From positions 3,162,001-3,226,000 of the forward strand of contig NZ_JAGINT010000001.1 of assembly GCF_017876295.1 (NCBI RefSeq): a stretch of 64,000 nucleotides of DNA, read 5' to 3'. The notes under the pieces are model-generated. The model was not told the DNA's origin and ran no database searches. It saw only the letters and a list, made by a program, of their open reading frames with translations. This DNA comes from Kribbella aluminosa. Lineage in GTDB: Bacteria > Actinomycetota > Actinomycetes > Propionibacteriales > Kribbellaceae. Of the stretch, positions 27,176 through 35,637 are shown one piece after another (within the stretch, counting starts at the first letter, position 1; each line of letters opens with the position of its first letter). The translations under genes and the position numbers were made by a program.

Positions 27176-28017
27176 GCGCCCAGCCGATCGCAGGTGGCTT
27201 CACGTCGTCGCTCACCAACCCCACCAGCCACCGCCGGCCGCTCCCGCCGCAAACCCCGGGCCGGGGGACCTGACCGAGCACCTGCTGTGGTGATCCGGGT
27301 GGCCGCCGATCTGCGGGCGCCGATCGGGCCACTCGGGTGGGGTGTTCCTGTCAGCCGACCTCCCAGCCCGAGCGGCCTCGAGGCCGCGCACGCTGTGGAG
27401 GCGTTGCACAGGTACTGGTGTGCGCACGTCCAACACAAGAGTCGCAATAACCTGTCCAACGTCCGCGGCGCGCGGGTCCACCCCCGGTCCCGGCGCGCGG
27501 GTCCACCCCCGGTCCCGGCACGATTGCACCCCACAGCGCTCCACCCACCGGCACCGGCCCACCGGCAAACGGCTCGCCCGGGCCTCCCCGCTCGCACCGC
27601 CTCGCTCGCGCCGCCCCACTCGCGCCGCCTCGCTCGCGTCGGCTCGCTCACGCCGTACCCGTCGTACCCCGCCTGCCGTGTGCGGGGCTGGTGCCACTTG
27701 CGCGACCTTGCCTCGGCAGTCACGGTCGGTACGGCGGCCGGTGTACTGCCCGGGATCGCCCGCACCGCCCGGAGTACTCGTCTCTGTCGGCCGACACCCC
27801 TGGCCGAGGCAACCTTGTGCACCAGGTCCATGCGGTACGGCGCTCGGCGGACTCGGTGAACTCGGCACGGACGGGGGTGGGCTCTCGGCGTCGCGACGTG
27901 GGGTTGGCCGGGCGAGCATTCTGTGCGGTCGGCCAGCTGCGCAAAGCAGGTGAGGCGGCGGGGTCGGGTGTTAGGTAGCGCGTTTGTTCTGCGGTGCAAC
28001 GAGCCGTTGTTGTGAGG
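27176..28017. other. 842-base gene-free, repeat-rich spacer
   Basis: It lies between the convergent enolase-superfamily gene and gvpK. The open frames here are low-complexity and mutually shadowing, with no ribosome sites or family resemblance. A 23-base unit (gcgcgggtccacccccggtc plus ccg) occurs at 27470-27492 and 27495-27517. A CTCGC-CCGCC-type run with period about 11-12 fills 27585-27640. No terminator with a T-run was seen. Its origin may be a decayed gene or slipped-strand expansion. Confidence 0.6.
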
Positions 28018-28296
28018 TCAGTCGGCGAGGAGGGTGCCGAGGGGGCCGAGGTCCAGGTTGAGGTCTTCGGGGGTGAGGTCGAAGCGGGTACGCAGCGACG
28101 TGACGGCCTCTTCGAGGTGCATCAGGCCGAGACCCAGTTGCTCGATCTGGTCCGGAGTCAGGCCACCGTCGTCGATCCGGCGCAGGGCCTGGCGCTCCAT
28201 GAGCTGGCGGACCAGTTCGACGATCGTCAGCACCAGCCGGAACAGTTCGCGTTCGACGTTCTCGGGGTCGGCTTCGATGCGTTGCGGCAGCCTCAT
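28018..28296 (-). CDS. gvpK: Gas vesicle protein GvpK
   Basis: 92 residues matching the GvpK family: RIEADPENVERELFRLVLTIVELVRQLMERQALRRID and QIEQLGLGLMHLEEAV. GvpK is an accessory protein needed for gas vesicle formation. The ATG overlaps the gvpS stop (ATGA), and it is the last gene of the gvp operon. Confidence 0.93.
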   Translation of the reverse strand: MRLPQRIEADPENVERELFRLVLTIVELVRQLMERQALRRIDDGGLTPDQIEQLGLGLMHLEEAVTSLRTRFDLTPEDLNLDLGPLGTLLAD

Positions 28297-28508
28297 CGGG
28301 CCGGCTCCCCGGTGATCGACCCGGTGCTCGTTTCCGTGCTCGTGTCCGTGCTCGTTTCGGTGCTCGCCTGGGTGATCGTCCGGATCAGCGCGGCCAGCCG
28401 GATCTCGACCAGGTCGACGTCGGCCAGCGAGATGACGATGTCGCCGGCCAGCACGACGCCGGAGCCGAGCAGACGGTCGAGCAGGTCGACCAGTGCGATC
28501 TCTCTCAC
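28293..28508 (-). CDS. gvpS: GvpA-family minor protein GvpS
   Basis: 71 residues from the GTG at 28506-28508, which overlaps the gvpL stop; upstream in-frame starts would lie inside gvpL. The core REIALVDLLDRLLGSGVVLAGDIVISLADVDLVEIRLAAL is the GvpA/J/M fold with its two beta strands. The tail is a Thr/Ser/Glu repeat (TETSTDTSTETSTGS). It is likely a minor shell or nucleation component. Confidence 0.9.
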   Translation of the reverse strand: MREIALVDLLDRLLGSGVVLAGDIVISLADVDLVEIRLAALIRTITQASTETSTDTSTETSTGSITGEPAR

Positions 28509-29278
28509 GCCGGCTCCAGGGATGTGAAGGAGTACGGCGGCCACGGACCGTCCACGGTCAGCCGGACCTCGGGTCGGTGTCCGGCGAACTCATCGACGGC
28601 TGCCCGGAACAGTTCGGAGTCCCGGTCGTCGACCAGGTAGGCGCCGTTCAGGATCATCGGCTCGTCGTACCCGGTCAGTCGCCGGTCCTGCGGCGGCAGC
28701 CGGCGGCATGCGTCGGCGGAGCTCGCGATCCGGTGATGGATGTCGTCGGCAACGGCCTGTGCATCCACGGCGGATCGGTGTCGCTGGCCGAGCTGGTCAC
28801 GGCGGCGCATCAGGTACGCCGTACCGCTCGCGGGCCGGGTACTCGCCGCGGCGCTGGACTCCGCGGCAGGCTCCGGCGTGAGGAAGGCCTTGACGGTCCA
28901 TTCGCTGCGGCCCGCGACGCGGTCCAGGGCGGATGCGAGTTCGTCGTACAGCGAGATGAGCCGGGTCCGGACCGCCTCGTCGGTCGTGCAGATGGTCGCG
29001 AGCCGGAACGGAGCGACGGCACCGGTCGCGGACCAGGCCGCCCGGACCACCCGATCGTGGACCCGCGCCACCTCCTCGAGCCAGCCGAGATCCTCGAGAT
29101 GCTGTCGCAGCGGGACCTCGCCGAACTCCTCGAGCTCGACAGTGCTCACGATCGCCTCGAGGTCCTGCCAACCGACGACGCGCAGTGGTGCGTCGCGCAG
29201 CCCGTGCAGTCCGGTGAGATCGCCGACCGCGCGGCCTGCGGCGTAGATGTACGAACCGGTGTCAGTCCTGCCCGTCAC
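28505..29278 (-). CDS. gvpL: Gas vesicle protein GvpL (GvpF/L family)
   Basis: 257 residues with GTG start overlapping gvpJ. The family blocks are GSYIYAAGRAV near the start, VPLRQHLEDLGWLEEVARVHDRVVRAA and the C-terminal GPWPPYSFTSLE. GvpF/L proteins bind GvpA and assist assembly. This one is more divergent than the gvpF copy in the operon and has an Ala/Ser-rich insert at about 130-145. Confidence 0.92.
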   Translation of the reverse strand: MTGRTDTGSYIYAAGRAVGDLTGLHGLRDAPLRVVGWQDLEAIVSTVELEEFGEVPLRQHLEDLGWLEEVARVHDRVVRAAWSATGAVAPFRLATICTTDEAVRTRLISLYDELASALDRVAGRSEWTVKAFLTPEPAAESSAAASTRPASGTAYLMRRRDQLGQRHRSAVDAQAVADDIHHRIASSADACRRLPPQDRRLTGYDEPMILNGAYLVDDRDSELFRAAVDEFAGHRPEVRLTVDGPWPPYSFTSLEPA

Positions 29279-29588
29279 GTTCGGCCTCCAGTTCGCCGAC
29301 CCGGCGGCGGAGCCGCTGGAGTTCTTCGGCGTCCGCCGAGCCGGACAGCATCGGATCGCGGGTCCACCAGTCGATGCCCATCTCCGCCGCCTTGTCGACC
29401 GAGACCAGCAGCAGCCGGATCCGGATCGTCAGCAGTTCGATGTCGAGCAGTTCGACCCGGATGTCACCGGCGATCACCACGCCCTTGTCGAGGACGCGTT
29501 CCAGCAGATCCGCGAGGCTCTCGGGTTCGGGCCGGGCCATTCCATACCCGCCGTACCCGCCCAACGGCTGTCTCTGAACGGTGCTCAT
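29262..29588 (-). CDS. gvpJ: GvpA-family minor protein GvpJ
   Basis: 108 residues. A Gly/Tyr-rich leader (GGYGGYG) is followed by the GvpA/J core (SLADLLERVLDKGVVIAGDIRVELLDIELLTIRIRLLLVSVDKAAEMG). The tail is a coiled coil with ELQRLRRRVGELEAERDGQD. GvpJ is thought to shape the conical caps or nucleate assembly. It lies four bases after gvpO. Confidence 0.92.
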   Translation of the reverse strand: MSTVQRQPLGGYGGYGMARPEPESLADLLERVLDKGVVIAGDIRVELLDIELLTIRIRLLLVSVDKAAEMGIDWWTRDPMLSGSADAEELQRLRRRVGELEAERDGQD

Positions 29589-29592
29589 GGTG

Positions 29593-29946
29593 TCACTCCT
29601 CGATGTGCCCGCGGACGTAGCGGGTCAGCCGGCGGTAGGACAGGAGCTCGCCGTTGCTGCCGGCAACCAGCTCGTAGACCGCGAGGACGTCGGTGGTCTC
29701 CGGGATCCGGTGCGACTCGACCACCTCGACCTGCACCTTCCACGTACGATCGCCGTCCCGCTCGACGGCGACGACGCCTTCCGGCCGCTGTCCGATCAGG
29801 TCCGCGAGCTCGCCGGCCGACCGGAGCACGACCTCCCGCAACGGCACCCCCTTGCTTCTGGGCGTATCCGAAGTGCCAGGACGTGCTCTGGCCGGCGCAC
29901 GGTTCGCTGCTGTCTTCTTCGCCGTGGACTTCCGCGGAGGCGCCAT
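29593..29946 (-). CDS. gvpO: Gas vesicle protein GvpO
   Basis: 117 residues. A Lys/Arg/Ala-rich leader (MAPPRKSTAKKTAANRAP) precedes the GvpO domain (LIGQRPEGVVAVERDGDRTWKVQVEVVESHRIPETTDVLAVYEL and the RRLTRYVRG end). GvpO is an accessory or regulatory protein of haloarchaeal and actinobacterial gvp clusters. Confidence 0.93.
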   Translation of the reverse strand: MAPPRKSTAKKTAANRAPARARPGTSDTPRSKGVPLREVVLRSAGELADLIGQRPEGVVAVERDGDRTWKVQVEVVESHRIPETTDVLAVYELVAGSNGELLSYRRLTRYVRGHIEE

Positions 29947-29952
29947 GTCCGA

Positions 29953-30195
29953 TCACCCTGCCCTTCCGGTGCTGCCCTCGATGAGCCTGTCGACCAACTC
30001 CTCCTCGAGCGCGTCGGCCTCGGCCTCGTCGAGCACGCCGGAGGCGCGCAACCGGTCGATCTCGTCGAGTTGCTGCCGGATCCGGTCGGGGTCGTAGTAC
30101 TCCTGCAGGGCCTGCCGGCGAAGCTGATCTGCGACCGCGACCGTCATCCGGATCGGTGCCAGTGGCAACAGCAGTACGCCGGTCAGCAGTCCCAT
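29953..30195 (-). CDS. gvpG: Gas vesicle protein GvpG
   Basis: 80 residues from the ATG at 30193-30195. A hydrophobic N-terminus (MGLLTGVLLLPLAPIRMTVAVADQL) is followed by helices QEYYDPDRIRQQLDEIDRLRASGVLDEAEADALEEEL, the GvpG pattern. Two bases separate it from gvpF. It is an accessory assembly factor. Confidence 0.92.
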   Translation of the reverse strand: MGLLTGVLLLPLAPIRMTVAVADQLRRQALQEYYDPDRIRQQLDEIDRLRASGVLDEAEADALEEELVDRLIEGSTGRAG

Positions 30196-30197
30196 GA

Positions 30198-30935
30198 TCA
30201 GAGCTCCGTGACGAAGTCGTACGGCGCGGTCGGCCCGACCAGCTTGATCCGGACGCGCCCGTGGAGGGCGCGGGCGACGGCTTCCGCGGCCTGATCGAAC
30301 TGTCCCGCCCGGCGGTCCTCGACCAGGAACGCAGCGTCGACCAGCCGCTCGACATCCGTGGTCGGCTGCCGCACGCTGTGCGCGACGGCGTGTTCCGCGA
30401 TCGGCTCCAGCACGATCGGTGCGTCGGCCGCGCGCTTGTCCTCCAACGCGGCCGCCACGAGTTCCCCGAGCCGCAGCCGGGCGTTCAGCGTCATGTCGTC
30501 CGACGTACCACGGGTCTGCCGGTGGAGGTCGGCGATCTGCGGGTCGTCGGCAACGATCTCGGCCAGCACCTGCTGCTCGTCGTACCGTGCGTGCAGCGTG
30601 TACTGCGACGTACCGGTCAGACTTTCGAGAAGCGGCACGAGCCGGTCCTCGGCGGCATCGAGCAGTTGTACGGCGGCCGGGCGGTCCTCGACCACGGTGC
30701 CGAATCGGAGCGGGACGATCGCGGCTCGTTGCGCGACCGCGTCCAGCACCTGGCTGTGAGTCAGCAGGTGCCGTCGCCGCCCGAGCCGGTGGTCGGTGGG
30801 CAACTCGCTGACGACGGCGGCCAAGCGGCCGCTGCGTACGATGTCCACCGGCCGGTCGTCGATGCCTTGCAAGTCTTCGGGCGGTTTCACGTCGTCGAAC
30901 GCGACGCCGTACACGTAGAACAGGCCGCCGGTCAT
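30198..30935 (-). CDS. gvpF: Gas vesicle protein GvpF (GvpF/L family)
   Basis: 245 residues. It shows the family pattern from [12 protein letters not shown], through [13 protein letters not shown], to [15 protein letters not shown]. It is coupled to gvpA by ATGA. It is expected to chaperone GvpA and to sit at growing vesicle ends. Confidence 0.94.
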   Translation of the reverse strand: MTGGLFYVYGVAFDDVKPPEDLQGIDDRPVDIVRSGRLAAVVSELPTDHRLGRRRHLLTHSQVLDAVAQRAAIVPLRFGTVVEDRPAAVQLLDAAEDRLVPLLESLTGTSQYTLHARYDEQQVLAEIVADDPQIADLHRQTRGTSDDMTLNARLRLGELVAAALEDKRAADAPIVLEPIAEHAVAHSVRQPTTDVERLVDAAFLVEDRRAGQFDQAAEAVARALHGRVRIKLVGPTAPYDFVTEL

Positions 30936-31384
30936 TCGTCCGACCTCCTCCTGCGGGATGCCGACGGGCGCGGTCTGCGCCGCGGCCGGCGTTCCTCAGG
31001 TTCCTGCTCCTGCTCCTCGTCGTCGTCCTCGCCGAACAGAGCGTCCTTGGCCGCATCCTTGGCGCCGCTCAGCACGCCGCGGGTGCGCCCCTCGGCGCCG
31101 CCCTGCTGCATGCCCTCGACCGCCTCCGGCAGGCTCTCGCCGCCGTGCTCGTACAGGTCGAGCCGGTTCGTGGCCTCCGCGAACCGCAGGTACGTGTCGA
31201 CGCTGGCGATGACGATCCGGGCGTCGACGGTGACGAGTTCGATGCCGACCAGGGAGACCCGGACGTAGGCGTCGATCACCAGGCCCTTGTCCAGGATGGT
31301 GTCGATGACGTCGGCCAGGCTGCTCGGTGTGGGCCGCTCGAGATAGCCGCCGGAGCGGCGCTGTCCAACCGCCGAAACGGTCAT
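30932..31384 (-). CDS. gvpA: Gas vesicle shell protein GvpA with long charged tail
   Basis: 150 residues. The GvpA core is [51 protein letters not shown] (about 20-72). Classical GvpA is about 70-80 residues; here a tail of about 75 residues follows, acidic ([13 protein letters not shown]) and then Arg-rich ([16 protein letters not shown]). Extended GvpA proteins are usual in Streptomyces-type clusters. The core builds the ribbed shell; the tail's role is unknown. Confidence 0.9.
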   Translation of the reverse strand: MTVSAVGQRRSGGYLERPTPSSLADVIDTILDKGLVIDAYVRVSLVGIELVTVDARIVIASVDTYLRFAEATNRLDLYEHGGESLPEAVEGMQQGGAEGRTRGVLSGAKDAAKDALFGEDDDEEQEQEPEERRPRRRPRPSASRRRRSDE

Positions 31385-31423
31385 GAGTTCCTACCTCTTC
31401 CAGTCGTTGTCCAGTCGTAGTGG

Positions 31424-32677
31424 TCAGCTCGCCCTGCGGGACGGCCGGTCGTCCTCGTCGTACTCCGAGTCGTCGTACTCGTCCGACTCCTCGTCCTCGT
31501 CGTCATAGCCCTCGTCGTCCTCGTCGTTGACCTCGTTCTGGTCCTCGTCCTCGTCCCACTCGTCGTCCGGCTCGCCCTCGTCCGTACCGTCGTCGTAGCC
31601 GTCGTCGTAGTTGTCCTCGTCGTCGTACTCGTCGAGGTCCTCGTCGTCCTGCTCGTCGGCTTCGTCGTAGCCGTCGTCGGCGTCGTCAGGGGCGGATTCG
31701 GGCTCCTCGCCGTGGCCGCGGGTGACCTGGGAGTCGTGGATCTCGCCGCGCCAGCCCTCGAGCTCGTCCTGCTCGAGGATCGTCCGGGTCATCACGTGCC
31801 GGCGGAAGTGCTTCAGCTCCAGCCGGGCGCGGCGGCCCTGGGCCCGCCAGATGTTCCCGACCCGTTCGAACAGGCCGCGCGGGTAGTACTCGAGGACCAG
31901 CAGGATCCGGGTCAGGTTCGGTGCGAGGTCGTGGAACGTGACGCTGCCGTCGACGTGTCCCTTCTGGCCCTCCGACCGCCAGACGATCCGCTCGTCCGGC
32001 ACCTGATCGAGGATCGTCGCGTCCCAGCTGCGGTGCGACCAGACGATCTTCGCCCGCCAGGTGAGCTTCTCGTCGGATTTCTGCTCGACGCTCTCGACCT
32101 TCTTCATGAAGTCCGGGAACTCCTCGAACTGCGTCCACTGGTCGTAGGCGACATCGACCGGTACGCCGACGTCGATCTGCTCGATGATGCTCGTCGCCTT
32201 CGTGGCCTTCCCGGAGCTGTTCCCGCCGCTCCCGGAGCCGCCGCCGAGCTTGTCCTTGACTCCCGCGACGCCGCCCTTCAGCGCGCCGGCGATCATCGAG
32301 CCCTTCAGCCCGCCGCCGGAACCGCCGCCGGAACCGCCCCCGAAGCCGCCGCCGCCCGCGACGTCCGTGAGCCGATCGGTGAGGTCGCCGACCTTGTCGG
32401 CAGCCGCGTCGATCGCCCGCTCGGCAACCGCCGCCAGCGCATCCTGCAACTCGTCCTTCAGCCGGTCGACCGGCAGTTCGTCGACAAGCGAGCGCACCCC
32501 GCCGGCACCCGCCCCATCGCCGGCCGCTGCTTGACCCCTGCCGCTGTCCCTGCCTGTGTCCCTGCCTGTGTCCCGGTCCCTGCCGCGTTCCCTGTTACCG
32601 CCGTGGTCCCTGCCCGAGTCCCGGTCTCCGCCGCGTTCCCGGTCACTGCCGCGGTCCCTGATGCGTTGTCCGGCCAT
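31424..32677 (-). CDS. gvpZ: GvpZ-like SRPBCC protein with repeat head and acidic tail
   Basis: 417 residues in three parts. The head (1-50) is an Arg/Asp/Gly repeat (DRGSDRERGGDRDSGRDH). After a glycine-rich linker, a polyketide-cyclase/SRPBCC domain spans about 165-310 (IDVGVPVDVAYDQWTQFEEFPDFMKKVESVEQ; WRAKIVWSHRSWDATILDQVPDERIVWRS). The tail (about 335-417) is almost pure Asp/Glu/Tyr. Streptomyces gvp clusters have an SRPBCC gene in this place (gvpZ). Its biochemical role is not established. Confidence 0.82.
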   Translation of the reverse strand: MAGQRIRDRGSDRERGGDRDSGRDHGGNRERGRDRDTGRDTGRDSGRGQAAAGDGAGAGGVRSLVDELPVDRLKDELQDALAAVAERAIDAAADKVGDLTDRLTDVAGGGGFGGGSGGGSGGGLKGSMIAGALKGGVAGVKDKLGGGSGSGGNSSGKATKATSIIEQIDVGVPVDVAYDQWTQFEEFPDFMKKVESVEQKSDEKLTWRAKIVWSHRSWDATILDQVPDERIVWRSEGQKGHVDGSVTFHDLAPNLTRILLVLEYYPRGLFERVGNIWRAQGRRARLELKHFRRHVMTRTILEQDELEGWRGEIHDSQVTRGHGEEPESAPDDADDGYDEADEQDDEDLDEYDDEDNYDDGYDDGTDEGEPDDEWDEDEDQNEVNDEDDEGYDDEDEESDEYDDSEYDEDDRPSRRAS

Positions 32678-32683
32678 GTCCGG

Positions 32684-33559
32684 TCACCTGCGCTTCCGGG
32701 AGGAGGCGGTCGCCTTCTTGGCCGCGGTCTTCTTGGCCGCAGTCTTCCTGGGCGCGGCAGACGCCGTCTTCTTCGCCGGAGCCTTGCTGGTGGACTTCCG
32801 CGAGGAGGTCTTCTTGGCGGCGCTCTGCTTCGCGGGCGGGCGTTTCGCCGTGTTCGAGCTACTCGACCGCTTCGAAGTCGAGGCGGCCGTGGTCTTCCGG
32901 CTCGTCCGCTTGCGAGCGGGAGCCGCGTCCTCCGCGGCATCACCGCGAGCCGATGTCCCGCGGCCCGATCCGCCCCGAGCTGACGCTCGGCCGGATCTGT
33001 CCCGGTTCGACGTTCCCCGGCCGGATCCGTCCCGGTTCGACGTCCCGCGGCCTGATCCGCCGCTCCGCCGACCGGAACGCCCGCCGCCGTACGCGTTACC
33101 GTCCGCGTCATCCTCGGCGTCGTCCTCGGCGTCATCCTCAGGGCCGTCCGCCTCGGCGTAGACCTCGTCGGCCGTGTCGTCGGGTTCCTCGTCGTCGTAT
33201 GGCTCTTCGGTGTCGTCGTACTCGTCCTCCGACTCGCTGTCCGACGATCCACCCGACAACAGGCGGTCGGTGCGGGTATGGATCGAGTCGCTGACCCGGT
33301 TGAGGCCTTGGCTGGCGGCGGCGACCGCTGCCTCGCGGCCGGCGTGGAGCAGTTTGCCCCGGACCTGATCGGACAGCCGGGACAGTTCGGGGTTCCGTTC
33401 GACGAGTTCGGCCAGCTGGCCCGCGATGGCGCGCGGATCGGTCGCGATCCGCTTTCCGGCCAGCAGCCCGCCCACCATCACAGCCATCCGGAGCTTCTTG
33501 GTCCGGCCGAGCAGGTACCCGCTCGCGACCGCCGCGGCGATCTTCGCGGTCGTTTTCAT
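32684..33559 (-). CDS. gvpY: GvpY-like protein with histone-H1-like tail
   Basis: 291 residues from the ATG at 33557-33559, with GGAG seven bases ahead. Residues 1-75 (MKTTAKIAAAVASGYLLGRTKKLRMAVMVGGLLAGKRI) match the conserved N-terminus of the gvpY-type genes of actinobacterial gvp clusters. An acidic stretch (about 100-150) follows, then SGRGTSNRD-type repeats, then a Lys/Ala/Ser-rich end (KKTASAAPRKTAAKKTAAKK) like histone H1. It is first of the gvp operon apart from a possible 30-residue protein. Confidence 0.78.
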   Translation of the reverse strand: MKTTAKIAAAVASGYLLGRTKKLRMAVMVGGLLAGKRIATDPRAIAGQLAELVERNPELSRLSDQVRGKLLHAGREAAVAAASQGLNRVSDSIHTRTDRLLSGGSSDSESEDEYDDTEEPYDDEEPDDTADEVYAEADGPEDDAEDDAEDDADGNAYGGGRSGRRSGGSGRGTSNRDGSGRGTSNRDRSGRASARGGSGRGTSARGDAAEDAAPARKRTSRKTTAASTSKRSSSSNTAKRPPAKQSAAKKTSSRKSTSKAPAKKTASAAPRKTAAKKTAAKKATASSRKRR

Positions 33560-33600
33560 CGCATTCTCCTCACGAATTGTTGCCCAAGGCCACAGATGGC

Positions 33601-33693
33601 CTACTCGTCGATGTTGCGTCGCTCCCGGACGGACACGTGACCGGTGTGTGACCACTGGCTCGCGAGCACCCCGCCGAGGGCGAGAAAGAACAT
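33601..33693 (-). CDS. Possible 30-residue membrane peptide ahead of the gvp operon
   Basis: ATG at 33691-33693 with GGAG five bases upstream and a TAG stop at 33601-33603. The protein starts with one hydrophobic helix (MFFLALGGVLASQW) and ends with a charged tail (SVRERRNIDE). It lies between a SigB-like promoter (33756-33780) and gvpY on the same strand, 41 bases apart. No family is recognised. It may be a real small protein or chance. Confidence 0.4.
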   Translation of the reverse strand: MFFLALGGVLASQWSHTGHVSVRERRNIDE

Positions 33694-33755
33694 CGAAACT
33701 CCGATCCCGATCAGCGGCTTGTACCGTTGACGACCCCCGTGGTCCGAAATCTGCG

Positions 33756-33780
33756 GTACCCGGAGAATCCGGCCCGAAAC
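33756..33780 (-). promoter_or_regulatory. SigB-like promoter of the gas-vesicle operon
   Basis: Read on the minus strand: GTTT (33780-33777), 15 bases, GGGTAC (33761-33756). This matches the Streptomyces SigB consensus as I know it (GNNT-N14-16-GGGTAC/T). Transcription would start near 33749 and run into the 30-residue frame and gvpY. A SigB/SigF-type sigma gene lies at 48198-48977. Confidence 0.65.
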
Positions 33781-33862
33781 GCCGTCCGGAGCACTTGGAA
33801 ACCGGATAGTTCAGGACTCGCTCGTAGCTTCACGCAATGTATTCAGTGGGCATTTGTTTGTT

Positions 33863-35215
33863 TCATACGATCGTTTTCCCGGAATGCCGCCAGAACCCGA
33901 TCCGGATGTCCGCATGATTGAAAGTCCCTGGCATCGGCCCGGCCAGCCGTGCGCGGGTGGCGGGAGCGACGTCGATCCCGTACTGCGCGGCGACCTGGCT
34001 GACCGCGGCACTGGTCGTCAGGAGTACGACGTTCCGTCCGGGGCAGGCGGCCGGGCCTTCGCTGAATGGGATGATCGGCCACGGTCCGTCGGTCCGTCCG
34101 TCGAGCCATGCCGCCGGCTCGAAGTCGTTCGCGAAGTCGAGCGCCTCGTCGTCGCGGTGGAACACCGAGCTGACGATCGCGAACTCGGTCCCGGCCGGTG
34201 CGATCCGGTCCCGCCAGACGGTCGGCTCGAGCGCCTGACGAAGTACGACGAGGGTCGTCGGCCAGAGGCGCAGTGACTCCTGCACCGCGGCACCTGCCTG
34301 CGCGAGCAGCGGCGAGGCCTCCGGGCGGCGTGCCTCCGCGACGATCGTTTCGAGCAGCGACGGACGGGTTCCGAGTACTGCGAACAGCCGCCAGAGCGCG
34401 ATGCCGGCCGCGTCGAACGCGAACAGCCAGTGCGGTACCTGGCCGGCGGGATCGAGGGCCTGGGGGCGCCGGTCGAGGGATTCGACAAGGCTCCCCGGCT
34501 CGGCCTTGGCGACGTACTGCGTGACACCGCTGAGAAAGCGGGTGCGGAGTTCGTCGTGGTTCGGGCCGAACTGGGCCCAGTTCGCGTCGGCGCGCAGCCG
34601 GTCGAGGTGCGCGGTGAGTTCGACGTCGTCGCGGGCCGCGTCGCCGAGGACGATCCGGCGTACGACGCGGGACCAGATCGCGCGGAAGTCGTTCCAGCCG
34701 AGCGTGGCGTGCAGGCCGTCGAGTTCCTCCTGGACGACGTCGACGAACCGATGGCCGTGGTGATGGACCGGTTGGTGGCTGTCGAGCGCTTGCTCGTTCA
34801 GCTCCCGGCGCGGGGCGCGCAGCGACGAATGGGTGACCAGGACCGCGTGCGGCTGGAAGTGTGTCAGCGCGCCGACCTTCTCGCCGGTCGCGGCGGCGAA
34901 CGGTTCGGGCGTCTCCGCGAGCAGCCGGTGCACGTCCTCGGCGGCGAGCACGAGCGCGATCGTGCGGCCCGGAAGGCGGAGCAGTACCGGACCGTCGCCG
35001 TGCTTGTGCCGCAGCTCCCGCACCCGGCGCAACGCGCGGTCGTCGGCGTGCAGCCGCTCGGCCAGGGTCCCGAGCCGGGGTCTGCGAAGAATTGGTCCCT
35101 GGGCGACGACCGGTCCGATCACGTCCCGCAGGATTCGGCCGCAGTCCAGTGTGGAGGCAAATGGCAGAAGTGTCGGCATGTCGCTCAGGTGTCCGGTCAG
35201 CGAGCGCCGAAACAC
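33863..35215 (-). CDS. Cytochrome P450
   Basis: 450 residues from a GTG at 35213-35215 (an ATG at 35177-35179 is an alternative). The ExxR motif is in QESLRLWPT, with the haem-ligand loop PFSEGPAACPGRNVVLL and PERF-like FEPAAWLD between. The I-helix reads FAFDAAGIALWRLFAVL, in which the usual acid-Thr pair is replaced. This may mean a peroxygenase-like or altered reaction. No ferredoxin is adjacent. The AT-rich 3' end (33830-33890) is the least GC-rich stretch nearby. Confidence 0.88.
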   Translation of the reverse strand: MFRRSLTGHLSDMPTLLPFASTLDCGRILRDVIGPVVAQGPILRRPRLGTLAERLHADDRALRRVRELRHKHGDGPVLLRLPGRTIALVLAAEDVHRLLAETPEPFAAATGEKVGALTHFQPHAVLVTHSSLRAPRRELNEQALDSHQPVHHHGHRFVDVVQEELDGLHATLGWNDFRAIWSRVVRRIVLGDAARDDVELTAHLDRLRADANWAQFGPNHDELRTRFLSGVTQYVAKAEPGSLVESLDRRPQALDPAGQVPHWLFAFDAAGIALWRLFAVLGTRPSLLETIVAEARRPEASPLLAQAGAAVQESLRLWPTTLVVLRQALEPTVWRDRIAPAGTEFAIVSSVFHRDDEALDFANDFEPAAWLDGRTDGPWPIIPFSEGPAACPGRNVVLLTTSAAVSQVAAQYGIDVAPATRARLAGPMPGTFNHADIRIGFWRHSGKTIV

Positions 35216-35219
35216 CTGG

Positions 35220-35244
35220 GTTTACCCCGAACCGGCCCGGGCAC
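35220..35244 (+). promoter_or_regulatory. SigB-like promoter upstream of the 47-residue membrane protein
   Basis: GTTT (35220-35223), 15 bases, GGGCAC (35239-35244). It has the same architecture as the gvp promoter with T to C at one -10 position. The predicted start near 35251 leaves a 58-base leader before the ATG at 35309. Confidence 0.5.
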
Positions 35245-35308
35245 CGGAAATCCCGGCACGGGGATTCGACCCGCCGGGATACTCCCGGCTCAGCAAAGGG
35301 GAAGGGCC

Positions 35309-35452
35309 ATGGGATTCATTCTGTGGATCATTGCCGTCATTCTGGTGATATCCGGGATCGTGTCGATCTTCCGTGGCGCGGTGCTGTGGGGCATTGCGCT
35401 GATCGTCATCGGTCTCCTGGTCGGACCGGGCGGCGTCAGCATCTTCACCTGA
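35309..35452 (+). CDS. Small hydrophobic membrane protein (GPGG motif)
   Basis: 47 residues with AAAGGGGAAGGG before the ATG. Two hydrophobic helices (GFILWIIAVILVISGIVSIF; VLWGIALIVIGLLV) are followed by GPGGVSIFT. Small GPGG-ending membrane proteins are common next to stress genes in actinobacteria. The function is unknown. Confidence 0.75.
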   Translation: MGFILWIIAVILVISGIVSIFRGAVLWGIALIVIGLLVGPGGVSIFT

Positions 35453-35569
35453 CCGCGCCCCCGCCGGCTCAGGCCCGAACGCCTTCTCGTTCAGCTTCAC
35501 GGTCATACCCGACCGGTGCCCGGCTACGCCGACGACCAACCCGACGATCGACCACCGCACGTCAGGCTG

Positions 35570-35594
35570 GTTCTGACGAGGACAGGTTGGGCAC
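35570..35594 (+). promoter_or_regulatory. SigB-like promoter upstream of the iron-permease-like gene
   Basis: GTTC (35570-35573), 15 bases, GGGCAC (35589-35594). The predicted start is near 35601, with the gene ATG at 35638 behind a good ribosome site. Confidence 0.45.
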
Positions 35595-35637
35595 CGGAGG
35601 GCTGCCGGCGGTGCCGGCCCTGAACCCGGAGGCAGAC

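Noticed and set aside
27470..27517. Possible CRISPR or attachment repeat
   Set aside because: Only two copies with two bases between, no spacers, and no integrase gene.
27160..27999. Several long frames on both strands in the 27.2-28.0 kb gap
   Set aside because: Arg/Pro/Gly-rich, overlapping each other on both strands, driven by GC repeats; none has start signals or recognisable domains.
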